This document shows positions 23,504 to 31,097 of a DNA stretch of 64,000 nucleotides, one piece after another. The stretch comes from JAEWWD01 sp964440115 (GTDB lineage: Bacteria > Bacillota > Clostridia > Christensenellales > CAG-138). The position numbers were made by a program, and so were the translations under genes. Positions within the stretch are counted from its first letter, which is position 1. Every line of letters starts with the position of its first letter. The notes below the pieces were generated by a model. The model was not told where the DNA came from and did no database searches. It saw only the letters and a list, made by a program, of their open reading frames with translations. The stretch is from assembly GCA_964440115.1 (NCBI GenBank), contig CAYTPV010000010.1:1-64000 (forward strand). The letters are read 5' to 3'.

Positions 23504-26007
23504 GGGATACAGTATTCAGTTTAATTCCCTTTATTTCGCTGTTGTGCAACGTGTTTTTATTCTTCACGCTGCTGACGGCGAAAAAGAATGCTGTCATTTA
23601 TTCCTTTATGGCGCTTCTCATTTCCTTTGTGATGTGGACATGCGGCTCGTATTTCTGCCGTATGGAGCTTTATCCGGGCACATACTTCTGGTGGCAGGTT
23701 TCCGTTACGGGAATCTGCCTTGTTCCATATTTGTACTATCTGCTCGCTTGCACCTACACCAATGAACGAAGCACATTCCTCAAGTTGTTATGGGGCTTTG
23801 TCACGATCCTGCTTGTTGTTATGAACCTGCTGGATCTGTTCATGTCCCATCCTGTAATCAGCGTCGAAAACGGAGAACGCGTGCTGCATTACAGTGCCTA
23901 TCCACTTGCGGTATTTCCTTTGATAGCCGCGGTGCTGATATTTATAACTGCAGGTCGTTTGATGTCGCGCAACCTGAAGAACGGCAGCATGCATTTTTCC
24001 CAATTCAAGCCGCTTATTCTGGGCGTGGCCATCATGTTCGCGGGAATTGTTCTGGATGTTTGCGTCACCACCGGCACATTGCCGCTGGACACACTATCGG
24101 TTTCCATACATGCTGTCTGTATTTATTACGCGCTGTATAAAAAGCGTTTTTACGCGCTGAGTCAAATCACTTCAAAGGGTTCGACCTACCTGATTTCCGT
24201 CATCATCACAACGCTGATACTTGTCAACTTGTTTAATGATGTGGACAGGTTTTTCGGAGCATTTTTGGGGCAATATGCGCAGTACCGCTCCATGGCGATT
24301 GCCATATTGTTTTCGTTGCTGGCCATATTGATATTCAGCCTTTTGAATGCGCTGCATAAATCGCTGTTCATTAAGGATCAGATTGAACGCGAAAACAAAC
24401 TGAGAACTTTCTCACTCGCCATTAATAAAACGCTTCAACTCACGGAGATCGTCGTAACGTATTTGGATTTTCTGCGCGATACCATTCCTGCCGTGCAGAT
24501 CCACGTATGTCTGCATGCGCCCGACGATCACTGCTACCGTTCCATGGCCGATTATAGCAGCCTGAACAAGCGGTTTTCTTTGGGCGATGACAACTCATTG
24601 GTCAAATGGATGCAGGAAAACAACCGTGCGATACTATACACAGAATTTATGCAGACCACCAATTTCCGCTCCATGTGGGAAATTGAAAAGCAAACGTTGC
24701 AGAGTCTGGGCGCAATATTAATACTTCCGATCAAATGCGACGATACTTTGGTCGGGCTCACTTTCCTTTCAGAAAAAATCAACCGGCGCAGTTACACATA
24801 CGATGAAATCAATTTTCTTGAATCCGTCGTATCTATCGTGTCCATTGCTGTGAAAAATGCCAACCTGTATGAAACCATACACCGTGAGGCACTCCGAGAT
24901 TCGCTCACCGGTCTGTACAACCGCAGACATTTCAACAAACAGTTGGAAGAAGACTTCCAGCGTTCGCGTTCTCATTCTATTGCCGCTATTTTATTCAACT
25001 TGGACGATTTCCGCCTATACAACGAGCTGTATGGAAGCGGCGAAGGAGACCGCGTGCTGCAGCATTTTGCGCAGATACTGCAAAAAGTAATCAGCAATCG
25101 CGGAACAGTCGCCCGCTACGGCGGAAAAGAATTCGCGGTGATATTGCCGTTCTGCGGAGCGGCGGCTGCCGAGGATATCGCAAAACAGGTACAGGAGGAC
25201 TTTAAAACCTACCTCAATCAGACCAACGGATCGACGCAGAAATTTCTTACGTTTTCTGCCGGTATCTGTGCGTATCCCACATCCGCGGCAAATCCCGACC
25301 AACTGCTGTCCTATGCTAATCTTGCTGTCTACACGGTAAAGAAAAACGGCAAGAACCGCATTATGACTTATACCCGCACGACCGGTGCGGATGATCCTCT
25401 GACAGCCAAGAGCAAGGCATCCATCGTACAGGAATATACATCCACCATCTACGCGCTCACAGCTGCGATTGACGCGAAGGACCACTATACGTTCAGTCAC
25501 TCGCAATGTGTTTCTTCGTATGCTGCGCAGCTCGCCTCAGCATCCGGTTTGAGCGAAGAACACGTGGAGATCATACGCCAGGCGGGTTTGCTGCACGATA
25601 TCGGAAAAATAGGTATTCCCGACTCCATACTGACTAAAGAAGGCAAACTCTCGCCCGAAGAATTCAAAATTATGCGGCAGCATGTGGAGCGCTCTATTGA
25701 AATGATCCGCCACCTGCCGTCTCTGGATTATGTCATTCCGGTGGTATTATCGCACCATGAGCGTTTTGACGGCAAGGGGTATCCTCGCGGTATAGCAGGC
25801 GAAAGCATCCCCATCGGCGCCCGATGCCTGAATATTGTCGATTCTTTTGACGCCATGGTATCCCGTAGATCCTATAAAGAGGTCATGCCTGTAGAATCGG
25901 CCCTCAATGAGATTCGATGCAACCTTGGAAAACAGTTTGATCCGGAACTGGGCTTGCTGTTTATTTCCCTTGTTGAAAACGAACAGATCAAAATTGTAAG
26001 TTATTAA
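23494..26007 (+). CDS. Membrane c-di-GMP protein: 7TM, GAF, degenerate GGDEF and HD-GYP
   Basis: This 837-residue protein starts at a TTG with GAGGAGGTG upstream. Residues ~1-230 hold about seven membrane segments like the histidine-kinase 7TM sensor. A GAF domain follows (~310-455), then GGDEF (~460-625), then HD-GYP (~640-835). The GGDEF signature reads RYGGKEF, with Lys in place of Asp/Glu, so cyclase activity is doubtful. HD-GYP is intact (LLHDIGKIGIPDSIL, HHERFDGKGYP). I infer a phosphodiesterase that lowers c-di-GMP in response to a signal sensed in or near the membrane. It is translationally coupled to GH3. Confidence 0.88.
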   Translation: MPIRDTVFSLIPFISLLCNVFLFFTLLTAKKNAVIYSFMALLISFVMWTCGSYFCRMELYPGTYFWWQVSVTGICLVPYLYYLLACTYTNERSTFLKLLWGFVTILLVVMNLLDLFMSHPVISVENGERVLHYSAYPLAVFPLIAAVLIFITAGRLMSRNLKNGSMHFSQFKPLILGVAIMFAGIVLDVCVTTGTLPLDTLSVSIHAVCIYYALYKKRFYALSQITSKGSTYLISVIITTLILVNLFNDVDRFFGAFLGQYAQYRSMAIAILFSLLAILIFSLLNALHKSLFIKDQIERENKLRTFSLAINKTLQLTEIVVTYLDFLRDTIPAVQIHVCLHAPDDHCYRSMADYSSLNKRFSLGDDNSLVKWMQENNRAILYTEFMQTTNFRSMWEIEKQTLQSLGAILILPIKCDDTLVGLTFLSEKINRRSYTYDEINFLESVVSIVSIAVKNANLYETIHREALRDSLTGLYNRRHFNKQLEEDFQRSRSHSIAAILFNLDDFRLYNELYGSGEGDRVLQHFAQILQKVISNRGTVARYGGKEFAVILPFCGAAAAEDIAKQVQEDFKTYLNQTNGSTQKFLTFSAGICAYPTSAANPDQLLSYANLAVYTVKKNGKNRIMTYTRTTGADDPLTAKSKASIVQEYTSTIYALTAAIDAKDHYTFSHSQCVSSYAAQLASASGLSEEHVEIIRQAGLLHDIGKIGIPDSILTKEGKLSPEEFKIMRQHVERSIEMIRHLPSLDYVIPVVLSHHERFDGKGYPRGIAGESIPIGARCLNIVDSFDAMVSRRSYKEVMPVESALNEIRCNLGKQFDPELGLLFISLVENEQIKIVSY

Positions 26008-26026
26008 AGGCAAGAAAGAGGCCGCA

Positions 26027-26761
26027 ATGTCTACACAGATTTGGGCGCACAGGGGGGCAAGTGCTTATGCTCCTGAAAATACTATGCCCGCGTTTGAAGA
26101 AGCGGTACGAATGGGTGCGCACCGGTTGGAACTGGACGTGCATTTGAGCCGTGACGGAGAACTGGTAGTCATCCATGACGAAACAGTGGATAGAACGTCA
26201 AACGGCACTGGCAAAATTGCAGAGTTATCGCTGGCAGAGCTGAAAAGTCTGGATTTTTCAAATGGGTTCACCTCCTATACCCTAACCCGTATCCCCACTC
26301 TTTCAGAGGTCTACGATTTTATTCGCCCAACCGGACTAATGCTCAATGTAGAAATCAAATGTGATGTGGTCATGTACTGGGGCATCTGGGATAAGCTCAT
26401 ATCACTTGAACATGAAATGGGAATGCAGGGCCGCATTTTATATTCCTCATTTAATCATACCGTGCTTCCGTATATTCGAGCGCTTGACCCTAAAGCTAAA
26501 ATCGGACTTCTTTACAGCGGCACCCCTAAAGAACCTATACAGGATGCAAAAGTCCTAGCTGCCAACGCTATCCATCCGCATTATCTCGCGATCTTGTTAC
26601 AGCCTGAATTGATTAAAGTTTGCAAGGAAGCAGGTATCGCCATACATACCTGGACTGTGGATGATCCTGCCGCTATCAGCGAATTGATGAGGGCAGATAT
26701 TGAAGCGGTCATTACAAACAGACCGGACATTGCTATTTCTATTTCCAAACTAATGCAATAA
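26027..26761 (+). CDS. Glycerophosphodiester phosphodiesterase
   Basis: This 244-residue cytoplasmic TIM-barrel enzyme (UgpQ-like, no signal peptide) splits glycerophosphodiesters to glycerol-3-phosphate and an alcohol. Motifs are AHRGASAYAPENTMPAFEEA, LELDVHLSRDGELVVIHDE and VDRTSNGTG at the N-terminal half, and IHTWTVDD near the end. It lies 19 bases after the HD-GYP gene and ends the operon at a strong terminator, strengthening the lipid theme of this gene run. Confidence 0.92.
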   Translation: MSTQIWAHRGASAYAPENTMPAFEEAVRMGAHRLELDVHLSRDGELVVIHDETVDRTSNGTGKIAELSLAELKSLDFSNGFTSYTLTRIPTLSEVYDFIRPTGLMLNVEIKCDVVMYWGIWDKLISLEHEMGMQGRILYSSFNHTVLPYIRALDPKAKIGLLYSGTPKEPIQDAKVLAANAIHPHYLAILLQPELIKVCKEAGIAIHTWTVDDPAAISELMRADIEAVITNRPDIAISISKLMQ

Positions 26762-26766
26762 ATCAG

Positions 26767-26796
26767 GCCCCGGCGTGAGCCGGGGCTTTATCTTTT
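26767..26796 (+). terminator. Terminator of the DegV-GDPD operon
   Basis: The arms GCCCCGGC and GCCGGGGC pair around GTGA and are followed by TTTATCTTTT, directly after the phosphodiesterase stop. Confidence 0.93.
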
Positions 26797-26853
26797 GTAA
26801 AGAGGCTATTTTGTATGGATCTTGTTTCCCTATAGAGAATCATCCTTTCTGTA

Positions 26854-27735
26854 CTACTTGATCTGCAGTATCACGAGATCGGCCTGAATATCGCTGGTGC
26901 CAAATGTGACAATGGCGCCGGTGTTGTTTACGAGCGACATCGTTATTGGCGCGGACCCTATCGTAAGCAATGCCTGCCCGTTTAGCTGAAGGATTGTGAG
27001 GGGGAACGGAGAGATCGCCGAAACCTCCGAACCACTCGATGTTACAACAGTGAACACGATATTTGCTGCGGCTTGCGCACCATCCACGTTCACCCACCAT
27101 GTCACCAGATAGTTGCCAGGCCTGCTGAAAGCAAACTCGCCAGTGCCATCGTTATAACTTACGTTATCACTGTCAGTGTTCAGGGGGGTATCAAACATAA
27201 CGTTTGCGCCATCCAAGATTGTTCCGCCCGAACTATCCTGCAACTGGACCTGTACGCCGGTAATATCACTGCCCGGACCTTCGGGGCCTGTCGGGCCTGC
27301 GGGGCCGGTATCACCCGTGGGACCTGTCGGACCTAAGGGGCCGGTATTGCCCGTGGGACCTGTCGGACCGAGGAAACCTTGCGGTCCCATGGGACCCTGA
27401 AATCCTCGAGGACTTGGAGGCCCCGGCGGGCCAGGAATGCCCCGAGGGCCAGACGGCCCTTGAACACCTTGCGGTCCCTGTGGCCCCAAAAATCCCCGCG
27501 GGCCGCGCGGACCTTCCAATCCACGAGGACCCCTCGCGCCTTGTTCACCCTGTTCGCCCTGTTCACCTTCAGGACCCCGAGGCCCCCTTGGGCCTCTTGG
27601 GCCATGGCAACATTTGCAGTTACAACAACTCCCACTGCTATTTCTATGGCTGTGTCCATGACCGGATCTTTCTCTGCTGCCACCGCCGGAGGCATTCATA
27701 TTTCTTGTATTGTTATTCCATAGATTTCTACTCAT
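26854..27735 (-). CDS. Collagen-like GXY-repeat protein, probable spore-surface (BclA-like)
   Basis: This protein has 293 residues. The N-terminus is Asn/Ser/His-rich with a cysteine cluster (CCNCKCC). Residues ~45-165 are almost pure collagen triplets (GPRGPRGPRGPEGEQ...), with an interruption where GPP is followed by SPR. The C-terminal ~120 residues look like a compact beta domain (DNVSYNDGTGEFAFSRPGNY) of the TNF/C1q-like type that trimerises BclA of the Bacillus exosporium. No signal peptide is visible, as in exosporium proteins assembled from the mother cell. Spore location is inference. The start at 27735 has only a modest ribosome site. Confidence 0.85.
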   Translation of the reverse strand: MSRNLWNNNTRNMNASGGGSRERSGHGHSHRNSSGSCCNCKCCHGPRGPRGPRGPEGEQGEQGEQGARGPRGLEGPRGPRGFLGPQGPQGVQGPSGPRGIPGPPGPPSPRGFQGPMGPQGFLGPTGPTGNTGPLGPTGPTGDTGPAGPTGPEGPGSDITGVQVQLQDSSGGTILDGANVMFDTPLNTDSDNVSYNDGTGEFAFSRPGNYLVTWWVNVDGAQAAANIVFTVVTSSGSEVSAISPFPLTILQLNGQALLTIGSAPITMSLVNNTGAIVTFGTSDIQADLVILQIK

Positions 27736-27912
27736 AATCAGCCTCTTCATTGCATACTGCGGCCTAGTTCCAACTGTATGAAACATCCCAGATGACCAGA
27801 AGCTGTATTAGGTCCGTATACATGCAATTGTTGTAGTATCATATATATGCCTTGCCGATATATTTGGTTATTGAATTGACATTGCTTTAACTTGCAAAAG
27901 CTTACTATATAT

Positions 27913-27955
27913 AAAAATACCCTGAAACCGCAAAGCTTGCTGTTTAAGGGATTTA
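27913..27955 (-). terminator. Probable terminator after the Gfo/Idh gene
   Basis: On the minus strand CCCTTAAAC pairs with GTTTCAGGG with one mismatch and is followed by TATTTTTATA, about 35 bases past the stop. It separates this gene from the collagen-like gene; the remaining bases to 27736 show nothing else clear. Confidence 0.6.
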
Positions 27956-27985
27956 AAATGTCAATATGATAAACACAAACTCTTA

Positions 27986-28954
27986 TTAGCGAATGGAGAA
28001 ATCGATACCTGTCTGTCTTCGTATTTGATCCATCATACGTAGCGTAATACGTGTATCTTTCTGGAAGGATTCCGCTCCTCCTTCAGACAATATGCGCAGG
28101 AACGCATCCAGTTCCGCCCCTAACCCAAAGTCCGCGTCGGGCACAGGGATAAGCAAAAGCTCAGCGCCACGCTTATGCATCGTAAGCAGTTTCGGGCTGC
28201 AGATATCGTCGATTACCAGCGTCCCTCCCTCCCCCTGCAGTTCGCAGTCCGTTCGTGAGTTGCTTATCTTTGAATGCGCGATTTGCGCGAGCATGCCCGG
28301 ATATACGGCAGTCACAGCTCCTGCGCCATCTACTCCGTTAGATAATTGAAGTGCTTGGGCATAAAGGTTCTCAGGCTCTCCAAACAGGGCCGCGAGCACA
28401 TGAACGCAATAGACGCCGATATCCATCAGCGAACCGTTCTGCAGCGCCGGATTGAACGCGTTGAGCACGCGCCCTTCCTTAAAAGCGTCGTATCTTGAGG
28501 AATACTGACAATAGGATATCCTTACAAAGCGAACCGGCATGATTTCCTGCATATACTGCCGGATCAGTTTTAAACCCGGACTATGTGCAGGCCGCATAGC
28601 TTCCAGCAAAAGCACGTCATTTTCCTTTGCCTCATGCAGCAGATCGTCAAATTCCGCTTCACTTGCAACCGCAGGCTTTTCTACCAGCACATGCTTACCG
28701 TGCCGCAACGCGCCCATTGCCTGCTCATAATGGCAGCAATTCGGGCTTGCGATATAAATCGCATCCACTTCCGGGTCTTTATATAAGCTGTTTAAATCGT
28801 CATATGCTTTGTTTGCCCCATATTTTTGGCCAAACTCCTGCGCCCGCAGCAATTCTCGTGAATAGACTGCCTCCAGCTGAAAATCGCTTCGTTTTTGCGC
28901 TTCTGTAAGCATCCATTCCGTAATAAAGTTTGTGCCGATCACGCCAAACCGCAT
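27986..28954 (-). CDS. Gfo/Idh/MocA family oxidoreductase
   Basis: This 322-residue NAD(P)-dependent enzyme has a Rossmann start (MRFGVIGTNFITEWML), the family motif GKHVLVEKPAVASEAEF with the catalytic lysine, and a C-terminal beta-sheet domain (MDIGVYCVHVLAALFGEP). The substrate is probably a sugar or cyclitol but cannot be set from sequence. The start at 28954 follows a G-rich ribosome site. It is a single gene with no sugar-catabolism neighbours. Confidence 0.87.
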   Translation of the reverse strand: MRFGVIGTNFITEWMLTEAQKRSDFQLEAVYSRELLRAQEFGQKYGANKAYDDLNSLYKDPEVDAIYIASPNCCHYEQAMGALRHGKHVLVEKPAVASEAEFDDLLHEAKENDVLLLEAMRPAHSPGLKLIRQYMQEIMPVRFVRISYCQYSSRYDAFKEGRVLNAFNPALQNGSLMDIGVYCVHVLAALFGEPENLYAQALQLSNGVDGAGAVTAVYPGMLAQIAHSKISNSRTDCELQGEGGTLVIDDICSPKLLTMHKRGAELLLIPVPDADFGLGAELDAFLRILSEGGAESFQKDTRITLRMMDQIRRQTGIDFSIR

Positions 28955-29154
28955 GATGTTTTCCCCCCGCCTGCTTTGCTGATGAAGGCCTTGCCTGTCC
29001 AAACGCGATGATGTCTGCTGATTGGTTTGTTCAGTATACAGCCTAGTCCCTCAGCATACTCTTGTCAACCCGGCTCAGCTTTACTGCCATACACAGTATG
29101 AGAGATTTGGGGTATAGTAAATAAGGAAAACAATATGCCGAAAAGGTGTGAAAT

Positions 29155-29436
29155 ATGGTTATATTAGTTCTCACAATCGAATTGTATGCGTCATGGGTGC
29201 ATTCGCTTAAGGAAAAGAGAATGGAAGTAAAAAGTCTGGTCTCAAGGCTGCAGAACAAATTCAACGTATCCGCGGCTGAAGTCGCAGAGCAGGATATGCA
29301 TCAAACAATCGTCATAGGCATCGCAGCCATTGCGGCCAACACAGCACAGGCGGATAGCATCAGCGAAAATATTCTGCGGTTTGTCGAAAACGCCACTGAT
29401 GCGCAGTTGATGCATGTACAGAAGGAACTGCGTTAG
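29155..29436 (+). CDS. DUF503 family protein (YlxP-like)
   Basis: This 93-residue protein has the DUF503 pattern VLTIELYASWVHSLKEKRMEVKSLVSRLQNKFNVSAAEVAEQDMHQ. Family members are small, often encoded between infB and rbfA, and of unknown function. Here it stands alone. AAAGGTGTG precedes the ATG and a TATAGT-type -10 lies about 35-40 bases upstream. Its length is normal for the family. Confidence 0.88.
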   Translation: MVILVLTIELYASWVHSLKEKRMEVKSLVSRLQNKFNVSAAEVAEQDMHQTIVIGIAAIAANTAQADSISENILRFVENATDAQLMHVQKELR

Positions 29437-29554
29437 GGGTGCCGTTTTTGCTGCCTTGATCGCAGAATGGAATGGGGTGCCCGCGCAGACAGCTTGTCCG
29501 CGGACACGACGCTCCAATACACCTGACGGGAGGAAGAAAATCCTTGCATCCTGT

Positions 29555-29731
29555 TCATGCACGGCCGCCCATCAGACGTTGTGCGTGCGACTGCAAAGCG
29601 TCAAACGTATGTACTTCGGCAGGATTGGCGCTAATGTTGGCCCGAATGTGATCGGGCAGCATATTGAAATACTTCCATGCACGGGCATCCGCCTTTAATA
29701 GCGCGTTCATATCGCTGTAATTCTGTTCCAT
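29555..29731 (-). CDS. Small conserved Clostridial protein, unknown
   Basis: The start at 29731 has GAGGTGATGGT upstream and gives 58 residues: EQNYSDMNALLKADARAWKYF, then LPDHIRANISANPAEVHTFD and a basic end. Similar short proteins with the MNALLKA...YF..LP pattern are familiar to me from other Clostridia, but I know of no function. It appears soluble and helical. It is convergent with the DUF503 gene. Confidence 0.6.
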   Translation of the reverse strand: MEQNYSDMNALLKADARAWKYFNMLPDHIRANISANPAEVHTFDALQSHAQRLMGGRA

Positions 29732-29975
29732 ACCATCACCTCGCGCAATAGTATACGCACCCATCGCGTCAATCATACGGGAATGGTCTGATTTTGCATA
29801 TGAAACTGTATATAATCTGTATTAAAAAAACTGTTGCAAAATTCGCGGACATCCTATATAATTCTCCCTGCGAAAGAGGGTTAAGAGCCTTTTAGCAAAG
29901 AATATTTTGACCATCCTCTACAGAATGTATAAGGGGATTTAGGCCAGACGGACAGCCGGGTCAAAAGCCGAAATT

Positions 29976-30086
29976 GGCAACTTTGTTGCCTTATTGATCG
30001 AGCCATATCGGGTTCGGATTTTATGGGTTGGCTGCGGCGCAGCCATGTGCAATGCATTGCACAAACACTTGTGAACGATCAATAAG
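29976..30086 (-). repeat. Structured intergenic element, copy E3 (divergent)
   Basis: The outer arms CTTATTGATCG (29990-30000) and CGATCAATAAG (30076-30086) match over 11 bases. They enclose TGGCTGC/GCAGCCA (30029-30045, loop GGC) and an 18-base perfect palindrome TGTGCAATGCATTGCACA (30046-30063). A flanking hairpin GGCAAC/GTTGCC (29976-29990) touches the outer arm. The layout and the TGTGC/GCACA stem base match E1 and E2, but the second hairpin and the linkers do not, so kinship is likely rather than certain. Together with the stretch 29732-29975, which holds no recognised gene, it fills the gap before the polyamine leader. Confidence 0.55.
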
Positions 30087-30119
30087 AGTAGTAAAAGTAA
30101 TTTCTTGCTATATAGACTC

Positions 30120-30264
30120 TGATCACCCCGAAAGCTGAATAGCTGTACCGAAGGGCAACTGTGCCCGCCGGAACAAACGCAGCGGCAAAACTTCAGTTTT
30201 TGATGATTGTATCGCCCGAGTGTAGTGACGTGCTGATGCGCGCTGATACGCCCGGGCTTTTTTA
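30120..30264 (+). promoter_or_regulatory. speD leader ending in an intrinsic terminator (attenuator)
   Basis: GCCCGAGTGTA (about 30208-30220) pairs with TACGCCCGGGC with one mismatch and is followed by TTTTTT (to 30264), only about 30 bases before the speD start and upstream of its ribosome site. Several stems precede it, such as GGGC/GCCC (about 30160-30172) and GCCG/CGGC. A terminator between promoter and first gene implies conditional read-through. No riboswitch class known to me matches. SAM, arginine or polyamine sensing would make sense but is unproven. Confidence 0.5.
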
Positions 30265-30294
30265 TACCGCAAAATGAAACCAGGAGGACCGTCT

Positions 30295-31056
30295 ATGGAC
30301 AACAAACTCAAGCTGTACGGATTCAACAACCTGACAAAGGCGCTCAGCTTCAATATCTATGACGTCTGTTATGCCAAGACGGAACGGGAGCAGCGTGATT
30401 ACATCGCTTACATCGCAGAGCAATACAATGCCGAGCGTCTAACCGGTATACTGCGCCGCCTTTCGGAAATGATCGGCGCGCAGGTGCTCAATGTCAGCAA
30501 GCAGGACTATGACCCGCAGGGTGCCAGCGTTTCCATACTGCTCGCCGATGAAGCCATACGCAATCTGGGCGACGCCATGCTTGCGCATTTGGATAAGAGC
30601 CATATTACTGTGCATACCTACCCCGAATATCACCCGGAAACCAGCATTGCGACTTTCCGTGTGGACATCGATATGGCCACCTGCGGCCAGATCACGCCGC
30701 TTCGGACGCTGGATTTTCTGATCGGCAGCTTTGATTCGGATATCATCACCATGGATTACCGCGTGCGTGGTTTTACGCGCAACCTCGACGGTAAGAAAGT
30801 ATTCATGGACCACAAAATGACATCCATACAGGAATACATCGATCAAAACATACTGCTTAAATACGACGTCATAGACGTGAATGTATACGAAGCAAACCTG
30901 TATCATACCAAGATGATGCTAAAGGAAGTCAACTTGCAGAACTATCTGTTCAATACGGATATTTACGAGCTCTCCCCCCGCGTGCGCCTCTCCATTATGG
31001 AAAACCTCCGCCGCGAAATGATCGAGATATTCAGCGGGCGCAACGTATACGATTAA
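30295..31056 (+). CDS. speD: S-adenosylmethionine decarboxylase proenzyme
   Basis: This 253-residue pyruvoyl enzyme is of the E. coli-like long class. Self-cleavage between Lys101 and Ser102 in KSHITVHTYPE creates the pyruvoyl group. It makes decarboxylated SAM, the aminopropyl donor for SpeE. Other family segments are LYGFNNLTKALSFNIYDVCYA and TFRVDIDMATCGQITPL. The start at 30295 follows AGGAGGACCGTCT. It is the first gene of a six-gene polyamine run. Confidence 0.93.
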   Translation: MDNKLKLYGFNNLTKALSFNIYDVCYAKTEREQRDYIAYIAEQYNAERLTGILRRLSEMIGAQVLNVSKQDYDPQGASVSILLADEAIRNLGDAMLAHLDKSHITVHTYPEYHPETSIATFRVDIDMATCGQITPLRTLDFLIGSFDSDIITMDYRVRGFTRNLDGKKVFMDHKMTSIQEYIDQNILLKYDVIDVNVYEANLYHTKMMLKEVNLQNYLFNTDIYELSPRVRLSIMENLRREMIEIFSGRNVYD

Positions 31057-31097
31057 TCATCTAATGAGTGCTGAATTAGGAAGGGAGGCCGGAAATT

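Noticed and set aside
30208..30264. speD leader as a known guanidine or SAM riboswitch
   Set aside because: The conserved cores of those classes are not present; only an attenuator-type terminator can be supported.
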